Positions 9,140 through 16,520 of a stretch of DNA of 64,000 bases are shown piece by piece. The stretch lies in assembly GCA_964541155.1 (NCBI GenBank), contig CAZIPC010000003.1, positions 124,001 to 188,000 on the forward strand. The letters are read 5' to 3'. The first letter of the stretch is position 1, and every line of letters starts with the position of its first letter. The notes under the pieces are model-generated. The model was not told the DNA's origin. It saw nothing but the letters and a program-made list of their open reading frames with translations, and made no database searches. The position numbers and the translations under genes were made by a program. The stretch comes from UBA4416 sp964541155. GTDB lineage: Bacteria > Bacteroidota > Bacteroidia > B-17B0 > Aurantibacillaceae.

Positions 9140-10414
9140 TTAATCTTTAAATAAAGGATACTTACTCATCATCGAATTAATTTTAGTTTTTAGTTTTTTT
9201 AATTCTTTTGGATTGTCTTTATTTTTTAGAGCAGCATCAATAAAATCAACTATTTTTAAGCAATCTTTTTCTTTAAGTCCTCTGCTTGTTATGGCAGGTG
9301 TACCTATTCTTATACCAGAAGTAACAAATGGAGATTTATCATCAAAAGGAACCATATTTTTATTTACCGTAATGTCAGCTTCACCTAAAGCTTTTTCAGC
9401 TTCTTTGCCAGTTAATTTTTTATTACGTAAATCAATTAACATGCAATGATTGTCAGTTCCTCCAGAAATAATTTTGTAACCTTTGCTAATTAAAGCTTTT
9501 GCCATAGTTTGTGCGTTTTTAATTACTTGCACACAGTATAACATATATTCATCTGATAAACATTCGCCATAGGCGACAGCTTTAGCCGCAATCACATGTT
9601 CTAACGGTCCACCTTGAGTTCCAGGAAAAACACCCATATCTAAACATGCACTCATCATTTTTAATTCTCCTTTTGGAGTTTTTTCTCCCATCGGATTTTC
9701 AAAATCTTTTCCCATCATAATCATACCACCTCTTGGCCCACGAAGTGTTTTGTGAGTAGTAGTAGTAACTATATGGCAATGAGGTAATGGATCGTTTAAA
9801 ATTCCTTTTGCAATTAATCCTGATGGATGAGAAATGTCTGCTAATAATATAGCTCCAACAGAATCGGCAATTTTTCGTAAGCGTTCATAGTCCCAGTCAC
9901 GAGAATAAGCAGAAGCACCACAAATAATCATTTTTGGCTTTTCTTTTTTAGCAGTTTCTTCAACTTTATCATAATTTACTTTTCCTGTTTTTTCTTCAAC
10001 ACCATAAAATGTAGCGCGATATAATTTTCCAGAAAAATTTACTGGAGAACCATGTGTTAAATGTCCGCCATGTGATAAATCAAACCCTAAAATAGTATCT
10101 CCTGGTTTTAAGCAAGCTAACATTACAGCTGCATTTGCTTGGGCTCCTGAGTGAGGTTGCACGTTTACCCATGCAGCTCCAAATAATTCTTTTGCTCTAT
10201 CTATTGCTAATTGCTCAACTTTATCTACCACTTCACAGCCACCATAATAACGCTTTGAAGGTAACCCTTCTGCGTATTTATTAGTAAGTACACTACCCAT
10301 AGCTTTCATTACTTGATCACTTACATAGTTTTCGCTTGCAATTAATTCAATACCTCTAGTTTGACGGTCTTTTTCTTCTTTTATTAATTTAAAAATCGCA
10401 GTGTCTTTTTTCAT
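9140..10414 (-). CDS. glyA: Serine hydroxymethyltransferase
   Basis: Cytoplasmic PLP enzyme converting serine and tetrahydrofolate to glycine and methylene-tetrahydrofolate. At 424 residues it is full length. The PLP lysine is K222 in TTTTHKTLRGPRGG, and ASENYVSDQVM, NKYAEGLPSKRYYGG and PHSGAQANAAV are family hallmarks. Its start lies 6 nt after the stop of the exosortase-associated membrane gene, so it may be the last gene of that minus-strand unit, although a housekeeping gene is expected to have additional promoter input. It ends at the bidirectional terminator. Confidence 0.97.
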   Translation of the reverse strand: MKKDTAIFKLIKEEKDRQTRGIELIASENYVSDQVMKAMGSVLTNKYAEGLPSKRYYGGCEVVDKVEQLAIDRAKELFGAAWVNVQPHSGAQANAAVMLACLKPGDTILGFDLSHGGHLTHGSPVNFSGKLYRATFYGVEEKTGKVNYDKVEETAKKEKPKMIICGASAYSRDWDYERLRKIADSVGAILLADISHPSGLIAKGILNDPLPHCHIVTTTTHKTLRGPRGGMIMMGKDFENPMGEKTPKGELKMMSACLDMGVFPGTQGGPLEHVIAAKAVAYGECLSDEYMLYCVQVIKNAQTMAKALISKGYKIISGGTDNHCMLIDLRNKKLTGKEAEKALGEADITVNKNMVPFDDKSPFVTSGIRIGTPAITSRGLKEKDCLKIVDFIDAALKNKDNPKELKKLKTKINSMMSKYPLFKD

Positions 10415-10420
10415 AATGTA

Positions 10421-10903
10421 TTATATTTTAGTATTATTTTCAATTTTAAAATTAAGAGTATTTGACGCTATTATAAAAAATGCTATTAATGGAGATTGTC
10501 CAATACCCATAAGCCATCTGCTAAAGGTGTATTGATCTCCTTGTAATTGATTATTTATGATGTAATTGTAAATCATTGATACACCAGACAAAGCTAATAA
10601 TAAAGCATAGATATATACAACCCAAATGCCATTTTTTTTATTACCATTTATTTTTACAGTAGCAAAATAGCTTGTAATTAAATAAGCTATAAAATAAATA
10701 GTAGTTAGTGGGTATTTTAAAAAATACAAATTTTGATAACTGATTTGTTTTAAAAAAAATAAGCTATTCGGTAAAATATAATTAGACTGATGATAATATA
10801 AACTGTATAGTTGGTTATTGATATTTACAAATAAATATTCTCTGCTAAACCCTAATACTGCAAATATGAGGATATAAAAAAAATATTTTGAGAAATTTTT
10901 CAA
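10421..10903 (-). CDS. Exosortase-associated integral membrane protein (XrtX-associated-like)
   Basis: A 160-residue protein with four predicted membrane spans (about 8-25, 60-82, 90-110 and 130-150) separated by short polar loops. It lies immediately downstream (5-nt gap) of the exosortase gene. Small membrane proteins of this size accompany exosortases in Bacteroidota (families described as exosortase F- or X-associated), and I infer that this is such a partner. No catalytic motif is visible. The role may be complex stability or substrate presentation. Identification depends mainly on context. Confidence 0.6.
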   Translation of the reverse strand: MKNFSKYFFYILIFAVLGFSREYLFVNINNQLYSLYYHQSNYILPNSLFFLKQISYQNLYFLKYPLTTIYFIAYLITSYFATVKINGNKKNGIWVVYIYALLLALSGVSMIYNYIINNQLQGDQYTFSRWLMGIGQSPLIAFFIIASNTLNFKIENNTKI

Positions 10904-10908
10904 TACAA

Positions 10909-11430
10909 TTAATTTTTAGAAAATTTATTTACCCATAACATCCATAATGCAAATACAGCCATGTAGGCTAAAAACGTAAAGGTATATGTGTGATTAAAAT
11001 CTAAAAAAGATGGGTAATAGTGCTCAATAAAAACTAATCCAATAATTCGAAAAATATTAATAAAATGAACAATTAAAACACCTAGTGGAATATACCATAA
11101 TTTGTTTTTAAAGTTTCCTGGATAGGCAATTATAAAAACAGCAAATAAAAACATAAGTGTTATGCCGTTACACGGTCCCCCAATCCAAACGCCATTTGAC
11201 CCATCTATACCAAATACTTGAACATCGTTTACCTCCTTGCTTGCAAAAGTTAGGTACCCCATTTTATTTAAAATCCAGCTACAAAAGTTAATGATTTCTC
11301 TTATAAAAAATTGGTCTCCTTTGGTATTTCTTTTTATTATAAATTCATATAAAAAATAACAAATACAATATAAAATGCCTGATTTAAGGATGAATAATAC
11401 AAAAGAATTATTTTTTATATATTTATACAT
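10909..11430 (-). CDS. Exosortase family transpeptidase (XrtX-like)
   Basis: A multi-span inner-membrane cysteine transpeptidase that cleaves C-terminal sorting signals. From the ATG at 11430 it is 173 residues. The catalytic triad of exosortases/archaeosortases is visible: Cys87 in GPCNGITLM, Arg128 in NIFRIIGL and His147 in FNHTYTF, each in or beside hydrophobic segments. It is shorter than proteobacterial EpsH and lacks the EpsI domain, as in Bacteroidota types. An in-frame ATG at 11448 lies inside a hairpin and gives MGGFILM before the second Met, so the later start is preferred. The upstream gene encodes a protein with a matching sorting tail, its likely substrate; a Wzc-type kinase is divergent. 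Confidence 0.88.
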   Translation of the reverse strand: MYKYIKNNSFVLFILKSGILYCICYFLYEFIIKRNTKGDQFFIREIINFCSWILNKMGYLTFASKEVNDVQVFGIDGSNGVWIGGPCNGITLMFLFAVFIIAYPGNFKNKLWYIPLGVLIVHFINIFRIIGLVFIEHYYPSFLDFNHTYTFTFLAYMAVFALWMLWVNKFSKN

Positions 11431-11436
11431 TAAGAT

Positions 11437-11460
11437 AAAACCCCCCATAAATGGAGGGTT
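11437..11460 (-). terminator. Hairpin between the sorting-substrate gene and the exosortase gene
   Basis: On the minus strand AACCCTCCA, a TTTA loop and TGGGGGGTT form a 9-bp stem with one G-U pair, followed by a short T tract. It begins 6 nt after the stop of the substrate gene and ends just before the exosortase start at 11430. It could be a partial terminator or 3'-end stabiliser giving more substrate than enzyme transcript. Confidence 0.55.
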
Positions 11461-11465
11461 GAGCG

Positions 11466-11690
11466 TTATGAGTTGTTTTTTCTGTATTTAATATTGTGTA
11501 ATTTTTTGCCACCATAAATAACTCCAGCAGCTATTAACAAGCTAATGCCTCCATCAACAGGCACACAAGGAGGGGGCCAGCAGCCTGGAGCATCTCCGCC
11601 ACCAGGAGGAGGAGGTGGGGGTGGTAAACAAATACTAAGCTTAGAAAAACCCACCAAAAATATAAATAATAGTAAAAACTTTTTATTCAT
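11466..11690 (-). CDS. Small proline/glycine-rich exosortase substrate with C-terminal sorting signal (PID-CTERM-like)
   Basis: A 74-residue protein from the ATG at 11690 (an ATG two codons upstream at 11696 is also possible; longer readings destroy the signal peptide). The order is: signal peptide (KFLLLFIFLVGFSKLSIC), a run of seven prolines then three glycines, a short GCWPPPCVP stretch, and a C-terminal module with a PVDGG motif, a hydrophobic helix (ISLLIAAGVIYGG) and a basic tail (KKLHNIKYRKNN). Motif, membrane helix and basic tail are the defining layout of exosortase sorting signals, and PxDGG plus this helix closely resembles the Bacteroidota PID-CTERM type as I recall it. Located directly upstream of the exosortase gene. 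The seven-proline run should make translation depend on EF-P. Only about 30 residues would remain after both cleavages. Confidence 0.78.
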   Translation of the reverse strand: MNKKFLLLFIFLVGFSKLSICLPPPPPPPGGGDAPGCWPPPCVPVDGGISLLIAAGVIYGGKKLHNIKYRKNNS

Positions 11691-11711
11691 CAGCATTGCA
11701 TTATTTAGAGG

Positions 11712-11741
11712 TAAATATATAAAAAAGAATTGTAAAGCCAA
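11712..11741 (-). promoter_or_regulatory. Promoter for the exosortase unit
   Basis: On the minus strand TTG (11741-11739), exactly 19 nt, then TATATTTA (11719-11712), one mismatch from TAnnTTTG. The predicted start near 11706 leaves a leader of about 10-16 nt before the ATG at 11696 or 11690. Confidence 0.55.
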
Positions 11742-11748
11742 TTGATAC

Positions 11749-11778
11749 TCGATAATCTTACCTAAATTATTATATTTG
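11749..11778 (+). promoter_or_regulatory. Promoter for the Wzc-type kinase gene
   Basis: TATATTTG at 11771-11778 is a perfect TAnnTTTG match; 19 nt upstream is TCG (11749-11751), one mismatch from TTG. Transcription would begin near 11785, about 13 nt before the GTG at 11798, divergent from the exosortase promoter. Confidence 0.5.
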
Positions 11779-11797
11779 TGTTGCTTAAAATTTATTT

Positions 11798-14164
11798 GTG
11801 GAACAAAAAAAGAATAATTCACCAATACAAATTAATGACTTCAAAATTATTTGGAGGATTTTTGCAAAAAATTGGTACATACCAGTTTTAATTGTTCCTA
11901 TTTTTTATCTTATTGGATATTTTTATGTTTATAAGATAGAAAATGTTTATCAGGCCTCTGTTGAGCTACTAAAGTCTAATGATACTTATTATGAGAAAAG
12001 TGTAATCACAGATAATGCGTTTTATAATACAGCAAGATCCTATGTTGATAATTCAAATGAAATAAGAATTATAACATCTTATGATATCATGAAAGAAACC
12101 GTTGATAAATTAAAAAATCAACTTCAGGTATCGTATTATCTTGTTGGAAGGGTTAGAACCACAGAGCAATTTACGGGTACCCCATTTCATGTTGTGATTA
12201 ACAATATTAATCCAAGCTTATATGAACTTCCTATTGATTTTAAAATAGTAGACTATGACCATTATGAAATTAAATATTTAATGAATGGAATTGAAGTTAG
12301 AAAAGTAGGGAAATTTGAAAAAAATTTAATAGATGTTGATTTAAATATAAAAGTTAATAGAGAAGGTGGTTTTATGAAAAATTCTGCCGATCAATTAAAA
12401 AAATTAGATTATCAAATTCTTATTCATAATTTGGATAATTTAGTGTATAATTTTAGAAGCGGTTTAAAAGTTGAAAACCCAGATTATACTAATGTATTGG
12501 TTCTTACTTTAAATGACATTATTCCTCAAAGAGCAATTTTAATTTTAGATACCTTATCTAAGGTATATATAAATAAGTCACTTAATTCTCGTTTTGATAT
12601 TAACGAAAGAACAATTACATATATAGAAAAACAATTAGAAGATGTTAGTGCCTCTTTAAAAGAAACAGAGGATACTATGCAGAATTATAAAAAACAAAGA
12701 TCAATTTTAGATTTAGACTGGGAAAGACAAGATTATTTTGGGAAATTATCTTCATACGATGGTCAAAAATCCAAACTTCATTTAAAAATAGATGCCATAA
12801 ATGATTTAGAAAGATACATTATTGAAGATAAAGATCCTCAATTTTTACCACCAAATATTTATTTAGTTGACGATGATGCATTTTTGCAGTCTTCTGTTAC
12901 AGAATTATATAATCTACAAATAGAACTAAGTCGAGTTTTAAATATCTCTAAAGAAATAAATCCCTCGGTAATACAAATTAGGCAGAATATTAAGAAGTTA
13001 AAACAAAATATGTTAGTGTATTTAAATAATTCTAGAAATGCCACATTAAAAATAATTGAGAATGTTAATTCAGAAATAGGTAATTATGTTTCAGAAATCA
13101 AACAAATACCTCAAAAACAAAGAGATGTTTTAAATATTTCGCGAAAAGTTTCTGTTAATGAAGGATTATACACTTTTTTGTTACAAAAGAAAGCAAATAT
13201 AAAAATCGCAAGAGCTTCAATAGTGCCTGATATTAAAGTTATTGACAGTCCAAGAAATAAAGGGATAATTAGTCCGGATAGAAAGAAAATCATGTCCGTA
13301 TTTTCAACGATAGGTTTGGCCATTTCTTTATTAGTTATAGTTATTAAATTATTATTTTTTACAACCATAGAAACAGTTGAAGAGTTAAAAGAAAAAACAA
13401 CACTTCCAATTATAGGTGATTTGCCATTTCAAAAAGGCGTATCTAATATTGGTTTTGTGGTAGAAGACAGCCCAACATCATATGTTTCAGAAGCTTTTAG
13501 AACGATTAGAACAAATTTGCAATATGTAATATTAAATTCTCCTAAAAAAACAATATTAGTTACATCTAATGCGCCAGGAGAAGGAAAAACATTTACTGCT
13601 ATTAATATGGCAGCTATTTTAGCAAAGAGTGGTAAAAAAGTAGTAATGTTAGAATTGGATTTGCACAAACCTCGAATCCAAAAAGCATTAGAAATGAATG
13701 CTGATATTGGAATTAGTACATTTATGGTTGGTCAAAATACACTAGATGAGATTGTAAAACCAACACTTGTTACTAATTTATATACAATTTTATCTGGACC
13801 AATTTCTCCTAATCCCTCAGATTTAGTTTTATCAATTAAATTAAAAGAATTGATAGATTACGCAAAAGAAAATTTTGATTACGTATTAATTGACACACCT
13901 CCTTTAGGATTATTATCGGATGCCAGTTATTTAATGCAATATGCAGATATTAATCTATTTGTATTAAATGCAAAATTTGCTACAAAATCAGTATTAAATC
14001 AATTTCATAAATTGGTTCAAGATAATTCAATACAACATGTATATCTTGTATTAAACGGAGTAAAACGTAAACGTAGTAGATATTACTATTCAAAATATGG
14101 CTATGGGTACGGCTACGGCTATGGTTATGGCTACGGTTATGGATACAATAACAAAAAATCCTAA
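11798..14164 (+). CDS. Wzc-type polysaccharide co-polymerase / tyrosine autokinase
   Basis: A 788-residue inner-membrane protein that controls chain length and export of capsule or exopolysaccharide. A GTG start at 11798 is used; no in-frame ATG lies near. The N-terminal Wzz domain has a first span at about 30-50, a long periplasmic coiled-coil region (about 260-470), a PSVIQIRQNIKKLKQ stretch and a second span near 505-525. The kinase domain follows with Walker A NAPGEGKT (about 591-598), Walker A' VVMLELDLHKPR and Walker B YVLIDTPP (about 695-702). The C terminus is a tyrosine cluster, YYYSKY followed by eight Gly-Tyr pairs, where autophosphorylation is expected. Divergent from the exosortase unit and followed by a NusG-like gene, it opens the polysaccharide region. 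No Wza-like outer-membrane partner is present here. Confidence 0.9.
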   Translation: MEQKKNNSPIQINDFKIIWRIFAKNWYIPVLIVPIFYLIGYFYVYKIENVYQASVELLKSNDTYYEKSVITDNAFYNTARSYVDNSNEIRIITSYDIMKETVDKLKNQLQVSYYLVGRVRTTEQFTGTPFHVVINNINPSLYELPIDFKIVDYDHYEIKYLMNGIEVRKVGKFEKNLIDVDLNIKVNREGGFMKNSADQLKKLDYQILIHNLDNLVYNFRSGLKVENPDYTNVLVLTLNDIIPQRAILILDTLSKVYINKSLNSRFDINERTITYIEKQLEDVSASLKETEDTMQNYKKQRSILDLDWERQDYFGKLSSYDGQKSKLHLKIDAINDLERYIIEDKDPQFLPPNIYLVDDDAFLQSSVTELYNLQIELSRVLNISKEINPSVIQIRQNIKKLKQNMLVYLNNSRNATLKIIENVNSEIGNYVSEIKQIPQKQRDVLNISRKVSVNEGLYTFLLQKKANIKIARASIVPDIKVIDSPRNKGIISPDRKKIMSVFSTIGLAISLLVIVIKLLFFTTIETVEELKEKTTLPIIGDLPFQKGVSNIGFVVEDSPTSYVSEAFRTIRTNLQYVILNSPKKTILVTSNAPGEGKTFTAINMAAILAKSGKKVVMLELDLHKPRIQKALEMNADIGISTFMVGQNTLDEIVKPTLVTNLYTILSGPISPNPSDLVLSIKLKELIDYAKENFDYVLIDTPPLGLLSDASYLMQYADINLFVLNAKFATKSVLNQFHKLVQDNSIQHVYLVLNGVKRKRSRYYYSKYGYGYGYGYGYGYGYGYNNKKS

Positions 14165-14193
14165 ACACTTTTAATAGTTCTTAAATTTTGGCA

Positions 14194-14688
14194 ATGGTAA
14201 ATTGGTATGCGTTATATGTAAATGTGAAACATGAAAAAAAAGTGGTTCAAAAATTACAAGAAAAGCATATCGAGGCATATTCGCCAATTATTAAACAATT
14301 AAAACAATGGAGTGATAGAAAGAAATGGGTTGAAACCCCAATGTTAAGTGGATATGTATTTGTGCATATTACAGAATTAGAAAAGGAAAAAGTATTGCAA
14401 TGTCCTGGAGTATTTAATTTTATAAAATTTAATGGACAAGATGCAAAAGTTAGAGAATCTGAAATTAATATTTTAAAATCCATTGAAATTAGTGGTTATG
14501 ATGTAACTCAAAATTTGCAAAATTTTATTCCTAATAGTGAGGTTGAGATTATTCAAGGTTCGTTAAAAGGATTAAGAGGAATATTTGTACAAATGCTTAA
14601 TACCCATTACGTTCAAATAAAACTAGAGAGTCTTCATCAAAATATAACTATTAAGTTACCCCAACATATTTTAAAAAATGTAAGTTAA
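14194..14688 (+). CDS. NusG-like transcription antitermination factor (UpxY/RfaH type)
   Basis: A 164-residue specialised NusG paralogue. Residues about 1-100 form the NGN domain (NWYALYVNVKHEKKVVQKL; LSGYVFVHI; CPGVFNFIKFNG), and residues about 115-160 a KOW domain (NSEVEIIQGSLKGLRGIFV). In Bacteroides, UpxY proteins of this kind sit at the start of capsule operons and let RNA polymerase read through the long transcript; the same role is inferred here for the 30-kb block downstream. The ATG at 14194 is preferred to the TTG at 14188. It lies 29 nt after the kinase gene and 10 nt before an acyltransferase gene, probably in one transcript. Confidence 0.85.
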   Translation: MVNWYALYVNVKHEKKVVQKLQEKHIEAYSPIIKQLKQWSDRKKWVETPMLSGYVFVHITELEKEKVLQCPGVFNFIKFNGQDAKVRESEINILKSIEISGYDVTQNLQNFIPNSEVEIIQGSLKGLRGIFVQMLNTHYVQIKLESLHQNITIKLPQHILKNVS

Positions 14689-14698
14689 CTATAAAAAT

Positions 14699-15814
14699 AT
14701 GTTAATTAAAGGTTATGCTAAAAATATAAAAGAGTTAGATGGATTAAGAGGCTTAGCTTGTCTTTTTGTTCTTGTTCATCATTATTTTACTGGCATTTTA
14801 AAAGTGGAGCCACAAGGCTTAATGGGTACATTATTAGATATATTTCAAGTTTTATTTGTTAGTGGTGTTGATCTTTTTTATGTCTTGTCTGGTTTTTTAG
14901 TGGGAGGAATTATAATTGATAATTATACCAGTAAAAATTTTATAAAAGTTTTTTTTATAAAACGTATTTGTAGAATTTTTCCTATTTATTATGTATTACT
15001 AATTAGTTTTGTAGTTGGTTTTTATTTTTTAAATAACATTGAATGGCCTAAGCAAGCATTACTTAAACATCCTTTTCCTATTTGGACTTATTTTACGTAT
15101 TTACAAAGTTATTTTTTTGGATTAGAAAATAATTCTGGACCCCTCTGGATTGCTGTAACATGGTCTGTTTCTGTTGAAGAACAATTTTACATATTAATGC
15201 CTTTTTTATTTTTATTTTTTGGTAAACGTAAGGCTTTTTTAGCTGTAATTTTAGGAATAATCATAGCTCCGTTTATAAGATATATGTTATTTCATAAATA
15301 TGGTTTTTATGCCTCATATATGATGTTTCCTGGAAGAATGGATTCTATTTTTTGGGGAGTATTATTAGCTTTTTTATTACGTTCTGATAAATATAGGGAA
15401 GTACTTAATAGATATTCAGCTTATATTTTGGCATTAATTTGTCTTTTATTTGGATTACTTGCACTACATATTGGAAAAAATCCAACTTATAAGTTTTCTT
15501 TATTGGCTGTTTTTTATACATGTATTATGTGGGCTATTTTAGAGGGTAAATTACCCAAATTAAGCAAATTTTTAAATGTCAAATTTTTATCATTTACAGG
15601 TTTAATATCCTATGCAATGTATATGTTTCATCAATTAATTAATTGTTTAGTCCATGGCATCTTATTTTCATCAAAACCTATTATAGATAATTGGTATAAG
15701 GTAGGAGCAACATTTTTTTCTGTAATTATCGTATATGTAATTTGCATTGTATCATTAAAATACTTTGAAAAACCCATTCGAGATATTGGTGCAAAATTTC
15801 ACTATAAATCCTAG
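14699..15814 (+). CDS. Acyltransferase family 3 membrane protein (OafA-like)
   Basis: A 371-residue polytopic inner-membrane enzyme that O-acylates (usually O-acetylates) exported glycans. The family signature appears at the N terminus (LDGLRGLACLFVLVHHYF, with the catalytic His in the first span) and again at VTWSVSVEEQFYILMPFLF in the middle; about ten hydrophobic spans follow. The C-terminal SGNH extension seen in some members is missing. It follows the NusG-like gene by 10 nt. It is one of three acyltransferase-3 proteins in the window (others at 41403 and 46532); they are divergent paralogues, not a recent duplication. Confidence 0.9.
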   Translation: MLIKGYAKNIKELDGLRGLACLFVLVHHYFTGILKVEPQGLMGTLLDIFQVLFVSGVDLFYVLSGFLVGGIIIDNYTSKNFIKVFFIKRICRIFPIYYVLLISFVVGFYFLNNIEWPKQALLKHPFPIWTYFTYLQSYFFGLENNSGPLWIAVTWSVSVEEQFYILMPFLFLFFGKRKAFLAVILGIIIAPFIRYMLFHKYGFYASYMMFPGRMDSIFWGVLLAFLLRSDKYREVLNRYSAYILALICLLFGLLALHIGKNPTYKFSLLAVFYTCIMWAILEGKLPKLSKFLNVKFLSFTGLISYAMYMFHQLINCLVHGILFSSKPIIDNWYKVGATFFSVIIVYVICIVSLKYFEKPIRDIGAKFHYKS

Positions 15815-15857
15815 TTTTTTGTACTTTGATAAACATTTGCATTTACCTCTAAAACAC

Positions 15858-15887
15858 TTGCTTTTTTCATTAAATTGAGTAAATTTG
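15858..15887 (+). promoter_or_regulatory. Promoter for the 15898 regulator gene
   Basis: TTG at 15858-15860, exactly 19 nt, then TAAATTTG at 15880-15887, a perfect match to the Bacteroidota -33/-7 consensus. The start of transcription would be about 15893, only some 5 nt before the ATG. Confidence 0.65.
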
Positions 15888-15897
15888 TTACTCAACC

Positions 15898-16428
15898 ATG
15901 ATAGAAACATTAATTTCATCTAAAACTCGAATTAAATTATTGCTAAAATTTTTTTTAAACAGCAATACAACAGCTTATTTAAGAGGGTTGGAGGAAGAGT
16001 TTGGAGAATCTACAAATTCTATTCGTATTGAGCTTAATCGGTTTGAAAAAGCAGGATTTTTAGCTTCTTACAGCCAATCTAATAAAAAATTATTTAAGGT
16101 AAACACTAAACATCCGCTGTTTAAAGATATTAATAGTATTGTTCTAAAACTAGTAGGGTTAGATCATGTGATTGATTATGTTTTACAACATGTTGGTAAT
16201 TTATCAGAAGTGTATTTAGTTGGAGATTTATCAAGAGGACAGGATTCTGATATTATAGATTTAGTTTTAGTTGGAGATATTAATGAACAGTTTTTAAAGG
16301 AATTAATTACTAAAGCAGAGCAAAAAATACAAAAAACTATAATTTACAGTAACTATAAAGATTCTGAATTTGATTTAAAAACTATAACAAGACCAGGAAT
16401 ACACCCTCTTTTGTTATGGCATAAATAG
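15898..16428 (+). CDS. Winged-helix DNA-binding protein with a degenerate nucleotidyltransferase-like domain
   Basis: A 176-residue cytoplasmic protein. Residues about 5-75 read as a winged helix (TAYLRGLEEEFGESTNSIRI, then ELNRFEKAGFLASYSQSNKK, with the wing at KLFKVN). Residues about 98-165 resemble the MNT/Pol-beta nucleotidyltransferase fold: VYLVGDLSRGQDSDIIDLVLVG aligns with the GSxxxGxxSDxD signature, but the first Ser is Asp and the second metal-binding Asp pair is shifted, so catalysis is doubtful. It has its own consensus promoter and sits between the kinase/NusG unit and the ABC-exporter operon, so a role in controlling polysaccharide genes is plausible but inferred. Confidence 0.65.
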   Translation: MIETLISSKTRIKLLLKFFLNSNTTAYLRGLEEEFGESTNSIRIELNRFEKAGFLASYSQSNKKLFKVNTKHPLFKDINSIVLKLVGLDHVIDYVLQHVGNLSEVYLVGDLSRGQDSDIIDLVLVGDINEQFLKELITKAEQKIQKTIIYSNYKDSEFDLKTITRPGIHPLLLWHK

Positions 16429-16449
16429 CTTATTTTAATTTAAAATAAG
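16429..16449. repeat. Perfect AT-rich palindrome after the regulator gene
   Basis: CTTATTTTAA, a single T, TTAAAATAAG. No T run follows on the plus strand, so it is not a standard terminator; it may be a DNA-protein site or a weak 3' structure. Confidence 0.5.
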
Positions 16450-16464
16450 AGCAATACAACCACA

Positions 16465-16484
16465 CTTAGTTACATGTGACTGAG
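16465..16484. repeat. Palindrome upstream of the ABC-exporter operon
   Basis: CTTAGTTACATGTGACTGAG is a 20-bp dyad in which 8 of 10 positions are symmetric in DNA and the other two form G-U pairs in RNA. It lies 37 nt before the first gene of the long operon, in an unusually G-rich patch. Candidate operator or leader hairpin. Confidence 0.4.
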
Positions 16485-16520
16485 GTGGCGAAGCCGTAAA
16501 TAAAAATACTTACAAAATCT

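Noticed and set aside
11545..11745. A plus-strand reading frame rich in Gly, Gln and Pro opposite the exosortase substrate gene
   Set aside because: It is the antisense of the poly-proline/poly-glycine tract; it has no promoter or family features, while the minus strand gives a signal peptide and a sorting tail.
14085..14155. Simple-sequence repeat or phase-variable tract in the Wzc gene
   Set aside because: The six-base units differ at third codon positions and a change in copy number would not shift the frame.
16429..16449. Intrinsic terminator after the 15898 gene
   Set aside because: The stem is pure A/T apart from the ends and is followed by AGAGC rather than a T run.
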